Shown in pieces: positions 15,619 to 24,603 of a DNA stretch of 64,000 nucleotides (the stretch's first letter is position 1; every line of letters begins with the position of its first letter). Source of the DNA: an uncultured Planctomycetia bacterium (GTDB taxonomy: Bacteria; Planctomycetota; Phycisphaerae; Phycisphaerales; SM1A02); the NCBI GenBank assembly GCA_937871505.1, contig CALMPF010000068.1:25881-89880 (forward strand), given 5' to 3'. Under the pieces are notes generated by a model. That model was not told the origin of the DNA and did not search any database. It was given only the letters and a program-made list of their open reading frames with translations. The position numbers and the translations under genes are program-made.

Positions 15619-16884
15619 ATGCCGCCCCGCTTCCATCATGCGACGCTCTCCAACGGCCTCACGGCCATCGCCGAGGTCGACGAAGCGGCGCACACCGCCG
15701 CCGCCGGCTTCTTCGTCCGCACCGGAGCCCGCGACGAAGAGCAGCGCCTGATGGGCGTGAGCCACTTCCTCGAGCACATGATGTTCAAGGGCTCCGCGAA
15801 GCGCAGCGCCGAGGAGGTCAATCGCGACTTCGACGATCTCGGAGCCGACCACAACGCCTTCACGACCTCGGAGCTCACGGCGTTCCACGCCCACACGCTC
15901 CCCGAGCGGCTCTCCGAGGCGGTGGAGATCCTCGCGGACATTCTCCGACCGGCGTTGCGGCAGGCCGATTTCGACGAGGAGAAGGGGGTGATCCTCGAGG
16001 AGATCGCGATGTACGACGATCATCCCTTCTGGGTCCTCTACGAGCATGCGATGGAGGCACACTACGGCGCGCATCCGCTCGGTCATCGCGTTCTGGGGAC
16101 GACGGAGTCGATCGCAGCCCTCCAGCGCGACGAGATGGAACGCTACTTCCGCGATCGCTACTCCGCCGACAACACCGTCGTGGCCCTGGCGGGCCGGCTC
16201 GACTTCGATTCGATCGTCGCGCAGCTCGAGTCGCTCTGCGGCCAGTGGCAGCGGACCGCCCCGACGCGGCTCCGGCCGGAGCCGCCGTGCGAACGGCGCG
16301 TCATCCACGTTCCCTTCGCCAAGGCGGGCCGCCACTACGAGATCATGGCGGTCCCGGCGCCCTCGGCGCAGGACGACCGGCGTCACGCGGCGGCGGTCCT
16401 TGCGGAGATCCTCGGCGGCAGCGACAGCTCGCGGCTCTACTGGGCCTTGGAGGAAACCGGCATCGCCGAGGAGGCGCAGGCGCAGTACGACGCCCGCGAC
16501 GGGGACGGGTCGTTCCTGCTTTCGTTCGCATGCCCGCCCGAGCGCGCCGCGGAGGCCAGGGAGATCGTCCTGCGCGAGCTTGGCGCGCTGGCAGACTCGC
16601 TCGTCGACGACGATCTCGTCCGCGCCCGCAGCCGCTTCGCGACCGGGACGACCTTCGCCGGCGAGCGCCCCGCCGGGCGCATGGCGCGCCTCGGCCAGGT
16701 CTGGACGGCGCTCGGACGCTACGAGAGCCTGGAGTCGGACCTGGCGCGGATCGAGGCGATTCGCGTCGAGGACCTCCGGGGCATCGTGAAGACGTTTCCC
16801 CTCGCGCCGCGCACGATCGCCAGCCTCTCGGCGGCGCCGGCGCACGATGGCGCGGTCACGATCGCGCGTCGCGCTGCGTCCTGA
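15619..16884 (+). CDS. M16-family zinc metallopeptidase (processing-peptidase type)
   Basis: A 421-residue pitrilysin-family peptidase. The inverted zinc motif HFLEH (His49, Glu52, His53) and the downstream glutamate region EEKGVILEEIAMYDD (about 120-133) form the active site. The N-terminus (LSNGLTAIAEV, GFFVRTGARDE) and the GTTESIAAL and YRYSADNTVVALAG-type segments match the beta subunits of mitochondrial processing peptidase and bacterial homologues. There is no signal peptide, so it is cytoplasmic as read. The start at 15619 is preferred over the GTG at 15595 because of the TACCCT hexamer and the start of homology. Its stop codon is one base from the stop of the convergent pyrB gene, with no room for a terminator. 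Confidence 0.92.
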   Translation: MPPRFHHATLSNGLTAIAEVDEAAHTAAAGFFVRTGARDEEQRLMGVSHFLEHMMFKGSAKRSAEEVNRDFDDLGADHNAFTTSELTAFHAHTLPERLSEAVEILADILRPALRQADFDEEKGVILEEIAMYDDHPFWVLYEHAMEAHYGAHPLGHRVLGTTESIAALQRDEMERYFRDRYSADNTVVALAGRLDFDSIVAQLESLCGQWQRTAPTRLRPEPPCERRVIHVPFAKAGRHYEIMAVPAPSAQDDRRHAAAVLAEILGGSDSSRLYWALEETGIAEEAQAQYDARDGDGSFLLSFACPPERAAEAREIVLRELGALADSLVDDDLVRARSRFATGTTFAGERPAGRMARLGQVWTALGRYESLESDLARIEAIRVEDLRGIVKTFPLAPRTIASLSAAPAHDGAVTIARRAAS

Positions 16885-16885
16885 G

Positions 16886-17896
16886 TCAGGCGTCGCGAAG
16901 CGCCCACTCGAGGACTGCCATCCGGACCGCGACGCCGAGCGCGACCTGGCGGAGGATCACGCTGCGGCCGGGGTGATCCGCCGCCTCGGAGTCGATCTCG
17001 ACGCCGCGGTTGATCGGGCCCGGGTGCATGACGATCGCGTGCCCGGGGAGCTTCCGCATCCGCTCGGCGGTGAGCCCGTAGAGCTGGTGGAAGTCGTTGG
17101 AGATCGCCGATCCCGCCTGCCGTTCGAGCTGGACGCGCAGCATCATGATCGCATCGAGCGTGGGCAGTTCCGGATCGAGCGCATGGGCGACCCCGACGGC
17201 CCCGGGGCGCCCCCCCGGTCGATCGACGAGGGACTCGAAGCTGCGCGGCACCAGCGTCGGCGGTCCGATCAGGATCACCTCGGCCCCCATCGCCACGAGT
17301 CCATGCACGGCGGAGCGGGCGACGCGGCTGTTGCCGATGTCGCCCACGATCGCGACGCGGCGCCCGGAGATGGCGCCGAGCCGCTCGCGCAGCGCGAGCA
17401 GGTCCAGCAGCGCCTGCGTGGGGTGGGCGTGGCGGCCGTCTCCGGCGTTGATCACGCCGCAGGCGACGGCGCGGGCGAGCAGATGGGCGGCTCCGCTGGC
17501 GGCGTGGCGGACGACGATCGCGTCGACCCCCATCGCCTCGATCGAGCGGGCGGTATCCGCGAGGGTCTCTCCCTTGCGGATGCTCGAGCCCTCCTCGAAG
17601 AGATCGACCACTGCGGCGCCGAGGCGCTGGGCCGCGATCGAGAACGAGCAGCGCGTGCGGGTCGAATCCTCGAAGAAGAGGTTGGCGACGACGCGGCCGG
17701 CCAGCGGAGGGGGGTCGTCGCCGGTCGCGGCGGCGGCGTGCCGCGCCGCGGCGTCGAGCAGCGCGGTGATCTCGGCAGGGTCCATCCCGGCGAGGTCGAG
17801 CAGATCGCGCTTCGGCGCCCGGGGCGGCGCGTCGGGCGCGGACGTCCGATGCTCCCGAGGTGGATGATCGACCGTGCCGGAGCGCGAGGTCTTCAT
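16886..17896 (-). CDS. pyrB: Aspartate carbamoyltransferase catalytic subunit
   Basis: The enzyme joins carbamoyl phosphate and aspartate in the first committed step of pyrimidine synthesis. The 336-residue protein carries the carbamoyl-phosphate motif FFEDSTRTRCSF (STRTR at about 78-82; the usual Pro/Asn before STRTR is Asp here), the loop RKGETLADTARSIEAMG, VVRHAASGAAHLL, the HPTQALLDLLAL segment, VGDIGNSRVARS and the C-terminal HPGPINRGVEI aspartate-binding motif. A 30-residue Pro/Arg-rich extension precedes the domain. It starts 13 bp after the holA stop, so the two are likely co-transcribed. carA, which makes the carbamoyl phosphate, lies 26 kb away. No pyrI-type regulatory gene adjoins it. 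Confidence 0.96.
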   Translation of the reverse strand: MKTSRSGTVDHPPREHRTSAPDAPPRAPKRDLLDLAGMDPAEITALLDAAARHAAAATGDDPPPLAGRVVANLFFEDSTRTRCSFSIAAQRLGAAVVDLFEEGSSIRKGETLADTARSIEAMGVDAIVVRHAASGAAHLLARAVACGVINAGDGRHAHPTQALLDLLALRERLGAISGRRVAIVGDIGNSRVARSAVHGLVAMGAEVILIGPPTLVPRSFESLVDRPGGRPGAVGVAHALDPELPTLDAIMMLRVQLERQAGSAISNDFHQLYGLTAERMRKLPGHAIVMHPGPINRGVEIDSEAADHPGRSVILRQVALGVAVRMAVLEWALRDA

Positions 17897-17909
17897 GGAT
17901 GTCGCTCGT

Positions 17910-19001
17910 TCATCGGACCGAGGCGTGCGCGAGCGCGGCGGAGGAGGCCGGTCTGCGTCGCTCCGGCGCCAGGATCCGCGCGGCCTTGACGACGAAGGCC
18001 TCCAGCGCCATGCGCGCATCGAAGGCCGCTCCGCGGGTGCGCAGCTCGGCGGCGACGGCGTCGTCGAGGAGCCCGGCGAGGCGCTCGGGAGGCAGCGTCG
18101 AGGCGCGCTCGATCGCGGCGAGCATCGCCCGCTGCTCGGAGCCCCAGATGCCGACCGCGGCGGCGACCTCGCGGAGCTGCGCTCCGTCGCGCAGGAGCGC
18201 CGCGCCGCCCTGGAGCTTGCGGACCGCATCGACGATGGAGAATGCCAGCGGCACGTCGAGACGGCTGGGCGGGGTGCGGTCGTAGAGCTCGTCGATCGCC
18301 GTGAGCGTCGCCACCGCGTCGCCGGCCATGAGCGGTGCCTGCACCTTCCAGAAGACCTCCTCGCGGGTCGGCGCGGTCAGCGCTTCGACATGCTCGACGT
18401 CGATCTCGCGCCCCTCTCCGGCGAACGTCGCGAGCTTCTGGATCTCCATGTCAAGGCGTCCAAGCTCGAGGCCGCATCGGATCACGAGCAGCTCGGCCGC
18501 CGCCTTCGAGAGGCGCCGCCCGAGGGCGTCGCGGGCCCGCTGCGTCGCCCACGCGACCGCCTCCTCGCCGCGCTCGGGCGGGTCGCAGCGGACGATCCTG
18601 CCGACCCTCTCGATCAGCCCGTCCAGTCTGCCGCGGTTCCACTTCGCCGCCCGCAGGACCAGCGTCGCCTCCTCCATCGGGTTCTGGCAGTAGCTCTCGA
18701 AGAGGGCGCGGTTGGAGTCGCGCGCCAGGAACCGGTCCGCCTCGGAGACGACCACGAGCTTGTGGGCATCCATCAGGCCGAAGCTGCGGAGCTCATCGAG
18801 GACGTCGGCCGCCGAGAGGGATGACGACTCGCCTTCGTAGGCGAAGCGGCTCACGTCGCCGTGCCGCTCGCGCAGCGCCGCGACCAGCTCCGCGAGGCGC
18901 TCCGTCGCGAGGAATGGCTCCGGACCTGCGAGCACCACGACGCGCAGCGAGGCGTCGAGCGTCGTCGGCGGGGGGGAGCCGGCACGGGCGGTTCGGGCCA
19001 T
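17910..19001 (-). CDS. holA: DNA polymerase III delta subunit
   Basis: The delta subunit of the clamp loader opens the beta sliding clamp. The 363-residue protein follows HolA order: an N-terminal AAA+-like domain without Walker motifs (VVVLAGPEPFLATERLAELVAALRE, VLDELRSFGLMDAHKLVVVSEADRF), the middle (LVLRAAKWNRGRLDGLIERVGRIVRC, LGRLDMEIQKLATFAG, IDVEHVEALTAP), and an all-helical C-terminal collar. The conserved FGLMDAHKLVVV and E-I-x-KL segments are diagnostic. The ATG at 19001 was chosen over 19055 because the hexamer TACCAT ends 8 nt before it. pyrB follows 13 bp downstream. Confidence 0.85.
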   Translation of the reverse strand: MARTARAGSPPPTTLDASLRVVVLAGPEPFLATERLAELVAALRERHGDVSRFAYEGESSSLSAADVLDELRSFGLMDAHKLVVVSEADRFLARDSNRALFESYCQNPMEEATLVLRAAKWNRGRLDGLIERVGRIVRCDPPERGEEAVAWATQRARDALGRRLSKAAAELLVIRCGLELGRLDMEIQKLATFAGEGREIDVEHVEALTAPTREEVFWKVQAPLMAGDAVATLTAIDELYDRTPPSRLDVPLAFSIVDAVRKLQGGAALLRDGAQLREVAAAVGIWGSEQRAMLAAIERASTLPPERLAGLLDDAVAAELRTRGAAFDARMALEAFVVKAARILAPERRRPASSAALAHASVR

Positions 19002-19009
19002 CAGGAGCG

Positions 19010-19015
19010 ATGGTA
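19010..19015 (-). promoter_or_regulatory. Leaderless-type -10 hexamer TACCAT, holA
   Basis: On the minus strand it ends 8 nt before the holA ATG at 19001. Confidence 0.45.
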
Positions 19016-19110
19016 GCGAATGCGCCGTGGCGCTCCGGAGCGCGTCCATTCGCACCGGCGCGAAGGGGCGCTCCGGGGCTGCCGGCCATCGCCACCGCGG
19101 CGTGCGCTCG

Positions 19111-20529
19111 TCAGGCCATCGCGGAGAGCGTCTCGGCGAGGATGAGATCGCGGATCGCCGTCGCAGGGACGGGCGCGTCGCCGTGCCGGCTGCGCGTGAT
19201 CAGCACGGGAAAGAGCGACGGATCCTCGGGGATGCGCCCGTGGGAGCCGCGCACCAGCGCCGGGTCGAGCGGGATCACCTCCATCAGCGCCCGGAAGCCG
19301 AGCCGCCGCCGCAGCAGCGTCCAGGCGATGCGGAGCCTCGGCATGCGAAGCGCCGGGTCGATGAAGAGCTCGAGCGGGTCGTAGCCCGGCTTGCGGTGGA
19401 TGTCGACGGTGCGCGCGTAGTCCGGGGCGAGCCGGTCGTCGGACCACCACCGATAGGAAAACCAGCGGCGCCGCGCCGCGACGAGTACGAGGTCGCCGCT
19501 GCGGGCGTGGTCGAGTCCCGCCCCGGCGAGCGAGCGGCGGAGCCCATCCTCGGCGCCCGGGGCGAGGCGCCGGTCGAGGATCATGGCGATCCCGGGAACC
19601 CCCGCGAGGCCTCCGACGACGGCGTCGAGATCGCGCGGATCGCGCACGTAGACATGGGCGATCTGGTGATCGGCCACCGCGAAGGCCCGGCTGGCCCCCG
19701 CATCGAGAAGCTCGCGACCGAGCTCGGTGCGGATCGCGAGGAAGCCCGCGGAGCGAAGCGCCTCGTTGACGGCGACGGCGCCGTCGACCGGCTCGATGCC
19801 GTACTCGCTCAGGACGGTCACGGCGCAGCCGCTGGACTCGAGGGTCTCGATCATCTCTCCGAGAAGCCCATCGAGGGCGACGAGCTCGGCGTCGATCGCC
19901 GGGTGATCGGGCCCGAGCTTCTGAAGCGGGTAGTCCAGGTGCGGCAGGTAGACGAGGGTGAGCCGCGGGCCCCGGCGCTCGACCACGTGCAGCGCGGCCG
20001 CGGCGATCCAGCGCGTGCTCTCGATCGAGGCGGCCGGTCCCCAGAAGCGAAAGAGCGGAAACGGACCGAAGCGCCGCTGGAGCTCGTCGCGCAGGTCGGA
20101 GGGGTTCGTCCAGAGATCGGGGATCTTGCGGCCGTCCGCTGGATAGCAGGGCCGCGGCGTCACGGTGATGTCGGCGCCGGAGTACATCGCGTACCACCAG
20201 AAGAGGTTCGCGACCGCGGGCCCGGTTGCGTTCGGGTCGGCGCGGCGGAGCAGATCCCAGAGCTTCTCGCCGCCCACGAGGTGGTTGCTCTGCTTCCAGA
20301 AGTGCACCTCGGCCAGAGCGCGGTCGTACCAGCCGTTGGCGACGATGCCATGCCCGGACGGATCGAGCCCGGTCGTGTAGGTCGCCTGCACCGATGTGGT
20401 CAGCCCCGGGAGCATCGGCGCCACCGCGTGGACGCTTCGTCGGGAGGCCCACGCGCCGAGGCGCTGCATCCGCGGCAGCAGCCCCATCGAGAGGCCGACG
20501 ACGTTGAGCACGACGTGACGGGCCGCCAT
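19111..20529 (-). CDS. eboF: EboF-like nucleotide pyrophosphatase/phosphodiesterase family protein
   Basis: A 472-residue member of the alkaline phosphatase/NPP superfamily. The nucleophile region PMLPGLTTSVQATYTTGLDPSGHGI fits the family pattern P-x-P-N-x-T...H-G-I. Later metal-ligand candidates are the Asp and His of LPHLDYPLQKLGPDHP, the SEYGIEPV segment and the VADHQIAHVY histidine. Only weak hydrophobicity is seen at the N-terminus, so it appears cytoplasmic. It is the last gene of the minus-strand ebo-like cluster, 54 bp after the prenyltransferase. A TACGCT hexamer 8 nt before its ATG suggests an additional internal promoter. In cyanobacteria the ebo genes take part in moving a scytonemin precursor to the periplasm; the substrate here is unknown. 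Confidence 0.8.
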   Translation of the reverse strand: MAARHVVLNVVGLSMGLLPRMQRLGAWASRRSVHAVAPMLPGLTTSVQATYTTGLDPSGHGIVANGWYDRALAEVHFWKQSNHLVGGEKLWDLLRRADPNATGPAVANLFWWYAMYSGADITVTPRPCYPADGRKIPDLWTNPSDLRDELQRRFGPFPLFRFWGPAASIESTRWIAAAALHVVERRGPRLTLVYLPHLDYPLQKLGPDHPAIDAELVALDGLLGEMIETLESSGCAVTVLSEYGIEPVDGAVAVNEALRSAGFLAIRTELGRELLDAGASRAFAVADHQIAHVYVRDPRDLDAVVGGLAGVPGIAMILDRRLAPGAEDGLRRSLAGAGLDHARSGDLVLVAARRRWFSYRWWSDDRLAPDYARTVDIHRKPGYDPLELFIDPALRMPRLRIAWTLLRRRLGFRALMEVIPLDPALVRGSHGRIPEDPSLFPVLITRSRHGDAPVPATAIRDLILAETLSAMA

Positions 20530-20537
20530 CGGGCCGG

Positions 20538-20543
20538 AGCGTA
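20538..20543 (-). promoter_or_regulatory. Leaderless-type -10 hexamer TACGCT, eboF
   Basis: It ends 8 nt before the eboF ATG and lies in the 54-base gap after eboC, so it could give eboF separate expression. Confidence 0.4.
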
Positions 20544-20583
20544 CGCGCGAAGCGGGACATTGCAGCGCGGCAACGCTCGTCGA

Positions 20584-21609
20584 TCAGCTTCCGGCGATCC
20601 GCCGCTGCGCCGCTGCGGTCGCCGCCCAGGCGCCGAGCGCGACCAGCGCAAGCAACGTGTGGTTCAGGAGCGCGAGATAGACCGCGTCGATGAGCGCGAT
20701 CCCTGCGATCCACGCGGCCACCGCACTCCCGACGCGTCCCGGCCCGGCGAGGCATCGGCTCGTGGCCCACTGACACCAGGCGACAAGCGCCATCGCGAAG
20801 GGGAGGGCGAGGAGCAGGCTCGATGAGGGCACGAATGCGGCGGCGGCGAGCGGCACCAGCGGGAGCAGGAACATCGCGGCAGCGCGGAGCGGGCTCTCTC
20901 GCTCTCCGCCGATCTCCCCGCGCGCGACCACCGAGAGCAGCGCGACATAGAGCCCCAGCCCGACCGCGGGCGCGAGCCACGTCCAACCGATCGGCCAGAC
21001 GATTGCGGCGGCCGAGGTCGGATAGATGAGCGCCCGGCACGCGCCCATGAGCACTACCGCGCCCGCCGTGCGCAGGTGCAGGAGGTCGTAGGCGACGATG
21101 GCTGCGGCGAGCGCCGCGCCGAAGCAGAGCGCCGCGGTCGATGCGAGCCCGAGCAGGAGCAGCGCTGCGGCCCCCATCGCGCCCGCGGCGATCGCCGCGC
21201 TGCGCGGCGAGACTCTCCCGGACGGGATCGGCCGTCCCGGCCGCTCCCGCCGGTCGACGGCGCGATCGAGCAGATCGTTGAGGACCAGCCCCGCACCATA
21301 GAGAAGGAGGATCGCCGTCGCCGCCGCGACGCCGCGGAGGAGCACTCCTGCGGTGACCGCCGAGGCGCCGGGATCTCCCGCTGCGGTCGCCGCTGCGAGA
21401 CCGAGCGCGATGCCGACGAGGGCGTTGGTGACGCAGGTCGGCGCGTTGGAGAGCCGCAGCAGTTCGAGCCACGCTCGAAGCCGATCGGGCGGCGGGGGCG
21501 CCTGCGGCCCGGTGCGGTCCGCCGGGCGCAGGTCGTCGCCCGGGCGTGCGCCTTCACGCGCGGGCGGCGCATCGGCCGCGCCTCTCCTCGCAGCGCCGCT
21601 TCCGCTCAT
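20584..21609 (-). CDS. eboC: EboC-like UbiA-family prenyltransferase
   Basis: A 341-residue integral membrane protein with about eight hydrophobic segments. After a 45-residue polar N-terminus comes LELLRLSNAPTCVTNALVGIALGL. The Asp-rich motif NDLLDRAVDRRERPGRPIPSG matches the UbiA prenyl-diphosphate site NDxxDxxxDxxxxRPxRPIPSG almost perfectly. A second aspartate site may be YDLLHLRTAG. The enzyme would transfer an isoprenoid chain to an acceptor in the membrane. Its ATG overlaps the EboE stop by 4 bases (ATGA), so the two are translationally coupled. Clustered with EboB, D, E and F it fits EboC rather than ubiquinone or haem pathway enzymes, although the acceptor is unknown. Confidence 0.85.
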   Translation of the reverse strand: MSGSGAARRGAADAPPAREGARPGDDLRPADRTGPQAPPPPDRLRAWLELLRLSNAPTCVTNALVGIALGLAAATAAGDPGASAVTAGVLLRGVAAATAILLLYGAGLVLNDLLDRAVDRRERPGRPIPSGRVSPRSAAIAAGAMGAAALLLLGLASTAALCFGAALAAAIVAYDLLHLRTAGAVVLMGACRALIYPTSAAAIVWPIGWTWLAPAVGLGLYVALLSVVARGEIGGERESPLRAAAMFLLPLVPLAAAAFVPSSSLLLALPFAMALVAWCQWATSRCLAGPGRVGSAVAAWIAGIALIDAVYLALLNHTLLALVALGAWAATAAAQRRIAGS

Positions 21610-23078
21610 GGTGCGTCAACGGCCGCTGAGGGCGCGTCCCATCCGCGCCGCGAGAGCTCGCCGCGGAGCCAGCGCAGCTCGGTCGCGATCCCCTCGGCGA
21701 GCGACGCGGGACGCATCCCTCCGGGCAGGACACCCCACGCGTAGGTCTCGACCTCCAGCGTCGTGGAGCCCGCCGGGAGCGCGTCGAGGCACTCGATGAG
21801 CTCCTCGCGCGTCGTGCGCAGCGCCGGCAGCGCCGCATCGACGCGGTCGAGGTGGATCGGCACATGGAAGTGAACGCGGCACTCGCCGACGGGGTCGGAG
21901 AGCGCCGCGATCGCGTCGGGGAGATCCTCGTAGAAGCGAAGCTCCTCGTCCCGCTCGTCCCGTCCGTGCTGCGCCGTCGCGAGGCGCCGGCGCAGGATCG
22001 TCTGGTGGAGGTAGCGCGCCTCGGCGAAGCGGCCCAGGGCGGCGCGGGCAGCCGGACGTTCTGCGAAGGGCAGCGCATCGAAGTCCACGCGCAGCGCCGA
22101 GGAGAGCTGGACCTTCCCCAGCCGCAGCCCGGTGGCGGCATACGTCGCCAGCGCCGCGGACTGCGACTCGCCCATCACGGCCGCATGGCACGTGTCGTGA
22201 CAGATCCCCACGTGATCGGCGAGCGTGGTCTCGTCGACCCCCCGCGCCCGCGCCGCCGGGCGCAGATGCTGCGCGACGAAGGTCGCCACGTCGGCGCTGC
22301 GCTGGAGGAGGCATCCAGGCTCCGGCTCGAGATCCACATGGACGCGGACGCCGCTGCGCATCCGCAGCGCCGCGAGGGACTCGGTCAGCGCCGCCAGCGC
22401 CGCCGCCGACTGCCGGACGACCTGGTCTCGCAGACCGGCCTCCTCCGGCTCTGCGGCGACGCCGATCGACCCGGATGCGCCGCCGGCAGGAGCGGAGGGG
22501 ACGGGGCGCCGGCGGCCCCGCTCCGGAGCGTCACGAGCCGACTCCGACCTCCGGCGCGGCAGCGCGTCGCTCTCGGATGCAGCAGCAGCGGACGCGGGGC
22601 GCCGAAGAGCGGGGTGATGCGACCCGTGCCAGGCCAACGGCAGCGTCGAGATGCCCATCGACGCGCCTTCGGGGGCGAGCTCCGCGGCGATCGCGGCGAC
22701 GTCGAGCGTGTACTTCAGGCGCTCCGGCTCCGACCAGTCGGGCGAGTAGACCGCACGCTTGACGACGGCGCCGTGAAAGTCGCCATGGGGAAACGCATTG
22801 AAGGTCGCGATCCGCAGCCCCTCCGCCGCAAGCGCGGCGCGGAGCTCGGCGATGGCGCCGCTCCGGACGCGCGGAAGAGCCTCGCCCTCGCGGCGCTCGA
22901 CGAGCGATGCTGCGGCGGCCGCCGGGAGCCACCAGCCGATTCCCAGCGGCGCGCTCCGTTCGAGATCGCCTGCGGCGACAAGCAGCGCCCGGACGGCTCC
23001 GGCATCCCTGCGCAGCGTCGCCAGCGACTCGTCGAGCGAGGCGCCGGGGTGGACGTTGGTGCAGTAGGCGGCGATCAC
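21606..23078 (-). CDS. eboE: EboE-like TIM-barrel metabolite-traffic protein
   Basis: A 490-residue protein of the xylose-isomerase-like TIM-barrel superfamily, the form called EboE. It opens with AAYCTNVHPGASLDESLATL, typical of EboE, and keeps TFNAFPHGDFHG, VYSPDWSEPERL, STLPLAW, VHVDLEPEPGCLLQ, GICHDTCHAAV, CRVHFHVPIHL and LEVETYAWGVLP; the His, Asp and Glu residues in these are likely metal ligands. A low-complexity insertion of about 60 residues (about 154-215, Ala/Arg/Ser/Glu-rich) interrupts the barrel. The GTG at 23078 was chosen because it is 8 bp after the EboB stop and directly precedes the conserved region; the frame upstream overlaps EboB. The stop overlaps the EboC start. The reaction catalysed is not known. 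Confidence 0.85.
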   Translation of the reverse strand: MIAAYCTNVHPGASLDESLATLRRDAGAVRALLVAAGDLERSAPLGIGWWLPAAAAASLVERREGEALPRVRSGAIAELRAALAAEGLRIATFNAFPHGDFHGAVVKRAVYSPDWSEPERLKYTLDVAAIAAELAPEGASMGISTLPLAWHGSHHPALRRPASAAAASESDALPRRRSESARDAPERGRRRPVPSAPAGGASGSIGVAAEPEEAGLRDQVVRQSAAALAALTESLAALRMRSGVRVHVDLEPEPGCLLQRSADVATFVAQHLRPAARARGVDETTLADHVGICHDTCHAAVMGESQSAALATYAATGLRLGKVQLSSALRVDFDALPFAERPAARAALGRFAEARYLHQTILRRRLATAQHGRDERDEELRFYEDLPDAIAALSDPVGECRVHFHVPIHLDRVDAALPALRTTREELIECLDALPAGSTTLEVETYAWGVLPGGMRPASLAEGIATELRWLRGELSRRGWDAPSAAVDAP

Positions 23079-23086
23079 CGCGGCGC

Positions 23087-23896
23087 TCAGGCCTTCGTGG
23101 CGACGGCGAACTTCCCCGACTGACCGAGGAAGGTCAGCGGATTCTCGTAGGAGATGCGGCGGATGGTCTCGTCGCCGTGGCCGCGGCGCCGCATCTCGAG
23201 ACGGGCCTTCGGCACCGCCAGCGGATCGCTGTGTCCCCAGTCCCCCGCGGAGTTGATCCAGATCCGCTCGCGCCCGTAGGTCTCGATGATGTCCGCGGCC
23301 CGCTGCGGCGTGCACTTGGTCTCCGGGTAGAGCGTCATCCCCGCCCAGAACCCCGCGTCGAGGACGGTGCGGACGGTGTGCTCCTCGACGTGATCGATGA
23401 GCACCCGTCCGGGATCGACGGCGCCGTTCCGCCGGAGGGCGTCGATGATGAGCTTCGTCCCCTTGAGCTTGTCCTCAAGGTGGGGTGTGTGGACGAGGAT
23501 GAGCTGGTCATGCCTGGCGGCGAGGGCGATGTGCTCCTCGAGCACGGTCAGCTCGTTGCGGCTGTTCTTGTTCAGGCCGATCTCGCCGATCCCGAGCACC
23601 GTCGGGCACTCGAGGAACCGGGGGATGATCGCGAGGACCTCGCGTGCCAGACCCACGTCCTCGGACTCCTTCGGATTGATGCAGAGCCACGTGTGATGGC
23701 GAATGCCGTACTGGGCGGCGCGGCGCGGCTCGAAGTCCGTCAGGAGCGTGAAGTAGTCGTGGAACCCCTGCGCGGAGGAGCGGTCGTAGCCCGCCCAGAA
23801 TGCAGGTTCGGTGATCGCCACGCACCCCGCCAGCGCCATCCGCCGGTAGTCGTCGGTCGTGCGCGAGACCATGTGGATGTGCGGGTCGATGTACAT
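23087..23896 (-). CDS. eboB: EboB-like TatD-family metal-dependent hydrolase
   Basis: A 269-residue amidohydrolase-superfamily protein. The N-terminal metal motif is [10 protein letters not shown] (HxH), the bridging Glu lies in [14 protein letters not shown], and further ligands are the His of [12 protein letters not shown] and of [10 protein letters not shown] and the Asp of [10 protein letters not shown]. These are the five canonical ligand positions of TatD-like enzymes. No signal peptide is present. It sits between the small helical gene (58 bp upstream) and eboE (8 bp downstream) in the ebo-like cluster, which separates it from housekeeping tatD genes. Its substrate is unknown, but a hydrolase acting on the metabolite handled by this cluster is the natural inference. 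Confidence 0.85.
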   Translation of the reverse strand: MYIDPHIHMVSRTTDDYRRMALAGCVAITEPAFWAGYDRSSAQGFHDYFTLLTDFEPRRAAQYGIRHHTWLCINPKESEDVGLAREVLAIIPRFLECPTVLGIGEIGLNKNSRNELTVLEEHIALAARHDQLILVHTPHLEDKLKGTKLIIDALRRNGAVDPGRVLIDHVEEHTVRTVLDAGFWAGMTLYPETKCTPQRAADIIETYGRERIWINSAGDWGHSDPLAVPKARLEMRRRGHGDETIRRISYENPLTFLGQSGKFAVATKA

Positions 23897-23954
23897 GGAC
23901 TGGGCGGATGCGGCGGCGGGGTCGGAGCGGGCGTCCAGCGTTCCGGCGGCGCGT

Positions 23955-24287
23955 TCAGGAGGGCGAGACCGCGGCGCACTCCGCGGCGCCGAGGGCGCCC
24001 TTCATCGGCGCACGCGCGATCGGCTCGGTCGAGCGGTCGCTGAAGAGCTCGAGGATGCGCCGCGCCCGGTCGGGCACGCCGTCGACGAGGATGCCCGCGG
24101 CGCGGCGGAGCGCCGCCACTCGGAAGTCGTCGCCCGCCGTGTCGTCCTCGGCGCGGTCGAGACGGTCGAGGAACGCAGCGAGATCGAGGAGCTTGGCGCG
24201 GTGTTCGAGAAAATAGAGCTCGACCACCTTCGACCGCGGCACCGGGCATGTCAGGCGTACCGAGCTTGATGAGGTCTGCGCGGCCAT
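23955..24287 (-). CDS. Small helical protein in the ebo cluster (possible eboA counterpart)
   Basis: A 110-residue protein with no signal peptide or membrane segment. Its core reads [25 protein letters not shown], then [31 protein letters not shown] and [16 protein letters not shown], mostly amphipathic helix. I do not recognise a named domain with certainty. By position, between eboD and eboB, it takes the place of EboA, but it is much shorter than the cyanobacterial EboA I know of. It could be a truncated or alternative version, or an adaptor. A TACCAT hexamer ends 6 nt before its ATG, so it may begin a separate transcript for eboB-E-C-F, 316 bp after the eboD stop. Confidence 0.65.
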   Translation of the reverse strand: MAAQTSSSSVRLTCPVPRSKVVELYFLEHRAKLLDLAAFLDRLDRAEDDTAGDDFRVAALRRAAGILVDGVPDRARRILELFSDRSTEPIARAPMKGALGAAECAAVSPS

Positions 24288-24603
24288 GTCGCGATGGTAG
24301 CGAACTGCGCATCGTCGCCCGGCCCGTCTGCGCTCGAGTGCCGCCCCGTCGCGCCAACCCGTCCTGAAGCCCGCGCGACCCCCGTCTCAGCGAGCGCCGC
24401 CGAGGGAACTCCGCGCCGACCGATCCGGGTGTGCGTTCGGAGCGATCGATGCCGACCGGCGCCGACTTCGCATCGCCGAAGCGGAGGGCGGCGATCGCCC
24501 GCACGGGGGAGGCGGACCGGCGGAATTCTGCCGGAGAACTGCACCCGCAAGCCGGCGCAGGTGAAAGGGCGGCGGTGAGCCGGCACCGGCGGATCGGGAG
24601 CGA
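24288..24603. other. 316-base gap inside the ebo cluster
   Basis: No gene is supported here. The TACCAT hexamer at 24294-24299 is the only signal recognised. The gap splits the cluster into eboD alone and the other five genes. Confidence 0.5.
24294..24299 (-). promoter_or_regulatory. Leaderless-type -10 hexamer TACCAT, ebo small gene
   Basis: It ends 6 nt before the ATG at 24287 on the minus strand, with no Shine-Dalgarno. Confidence 0.45.
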
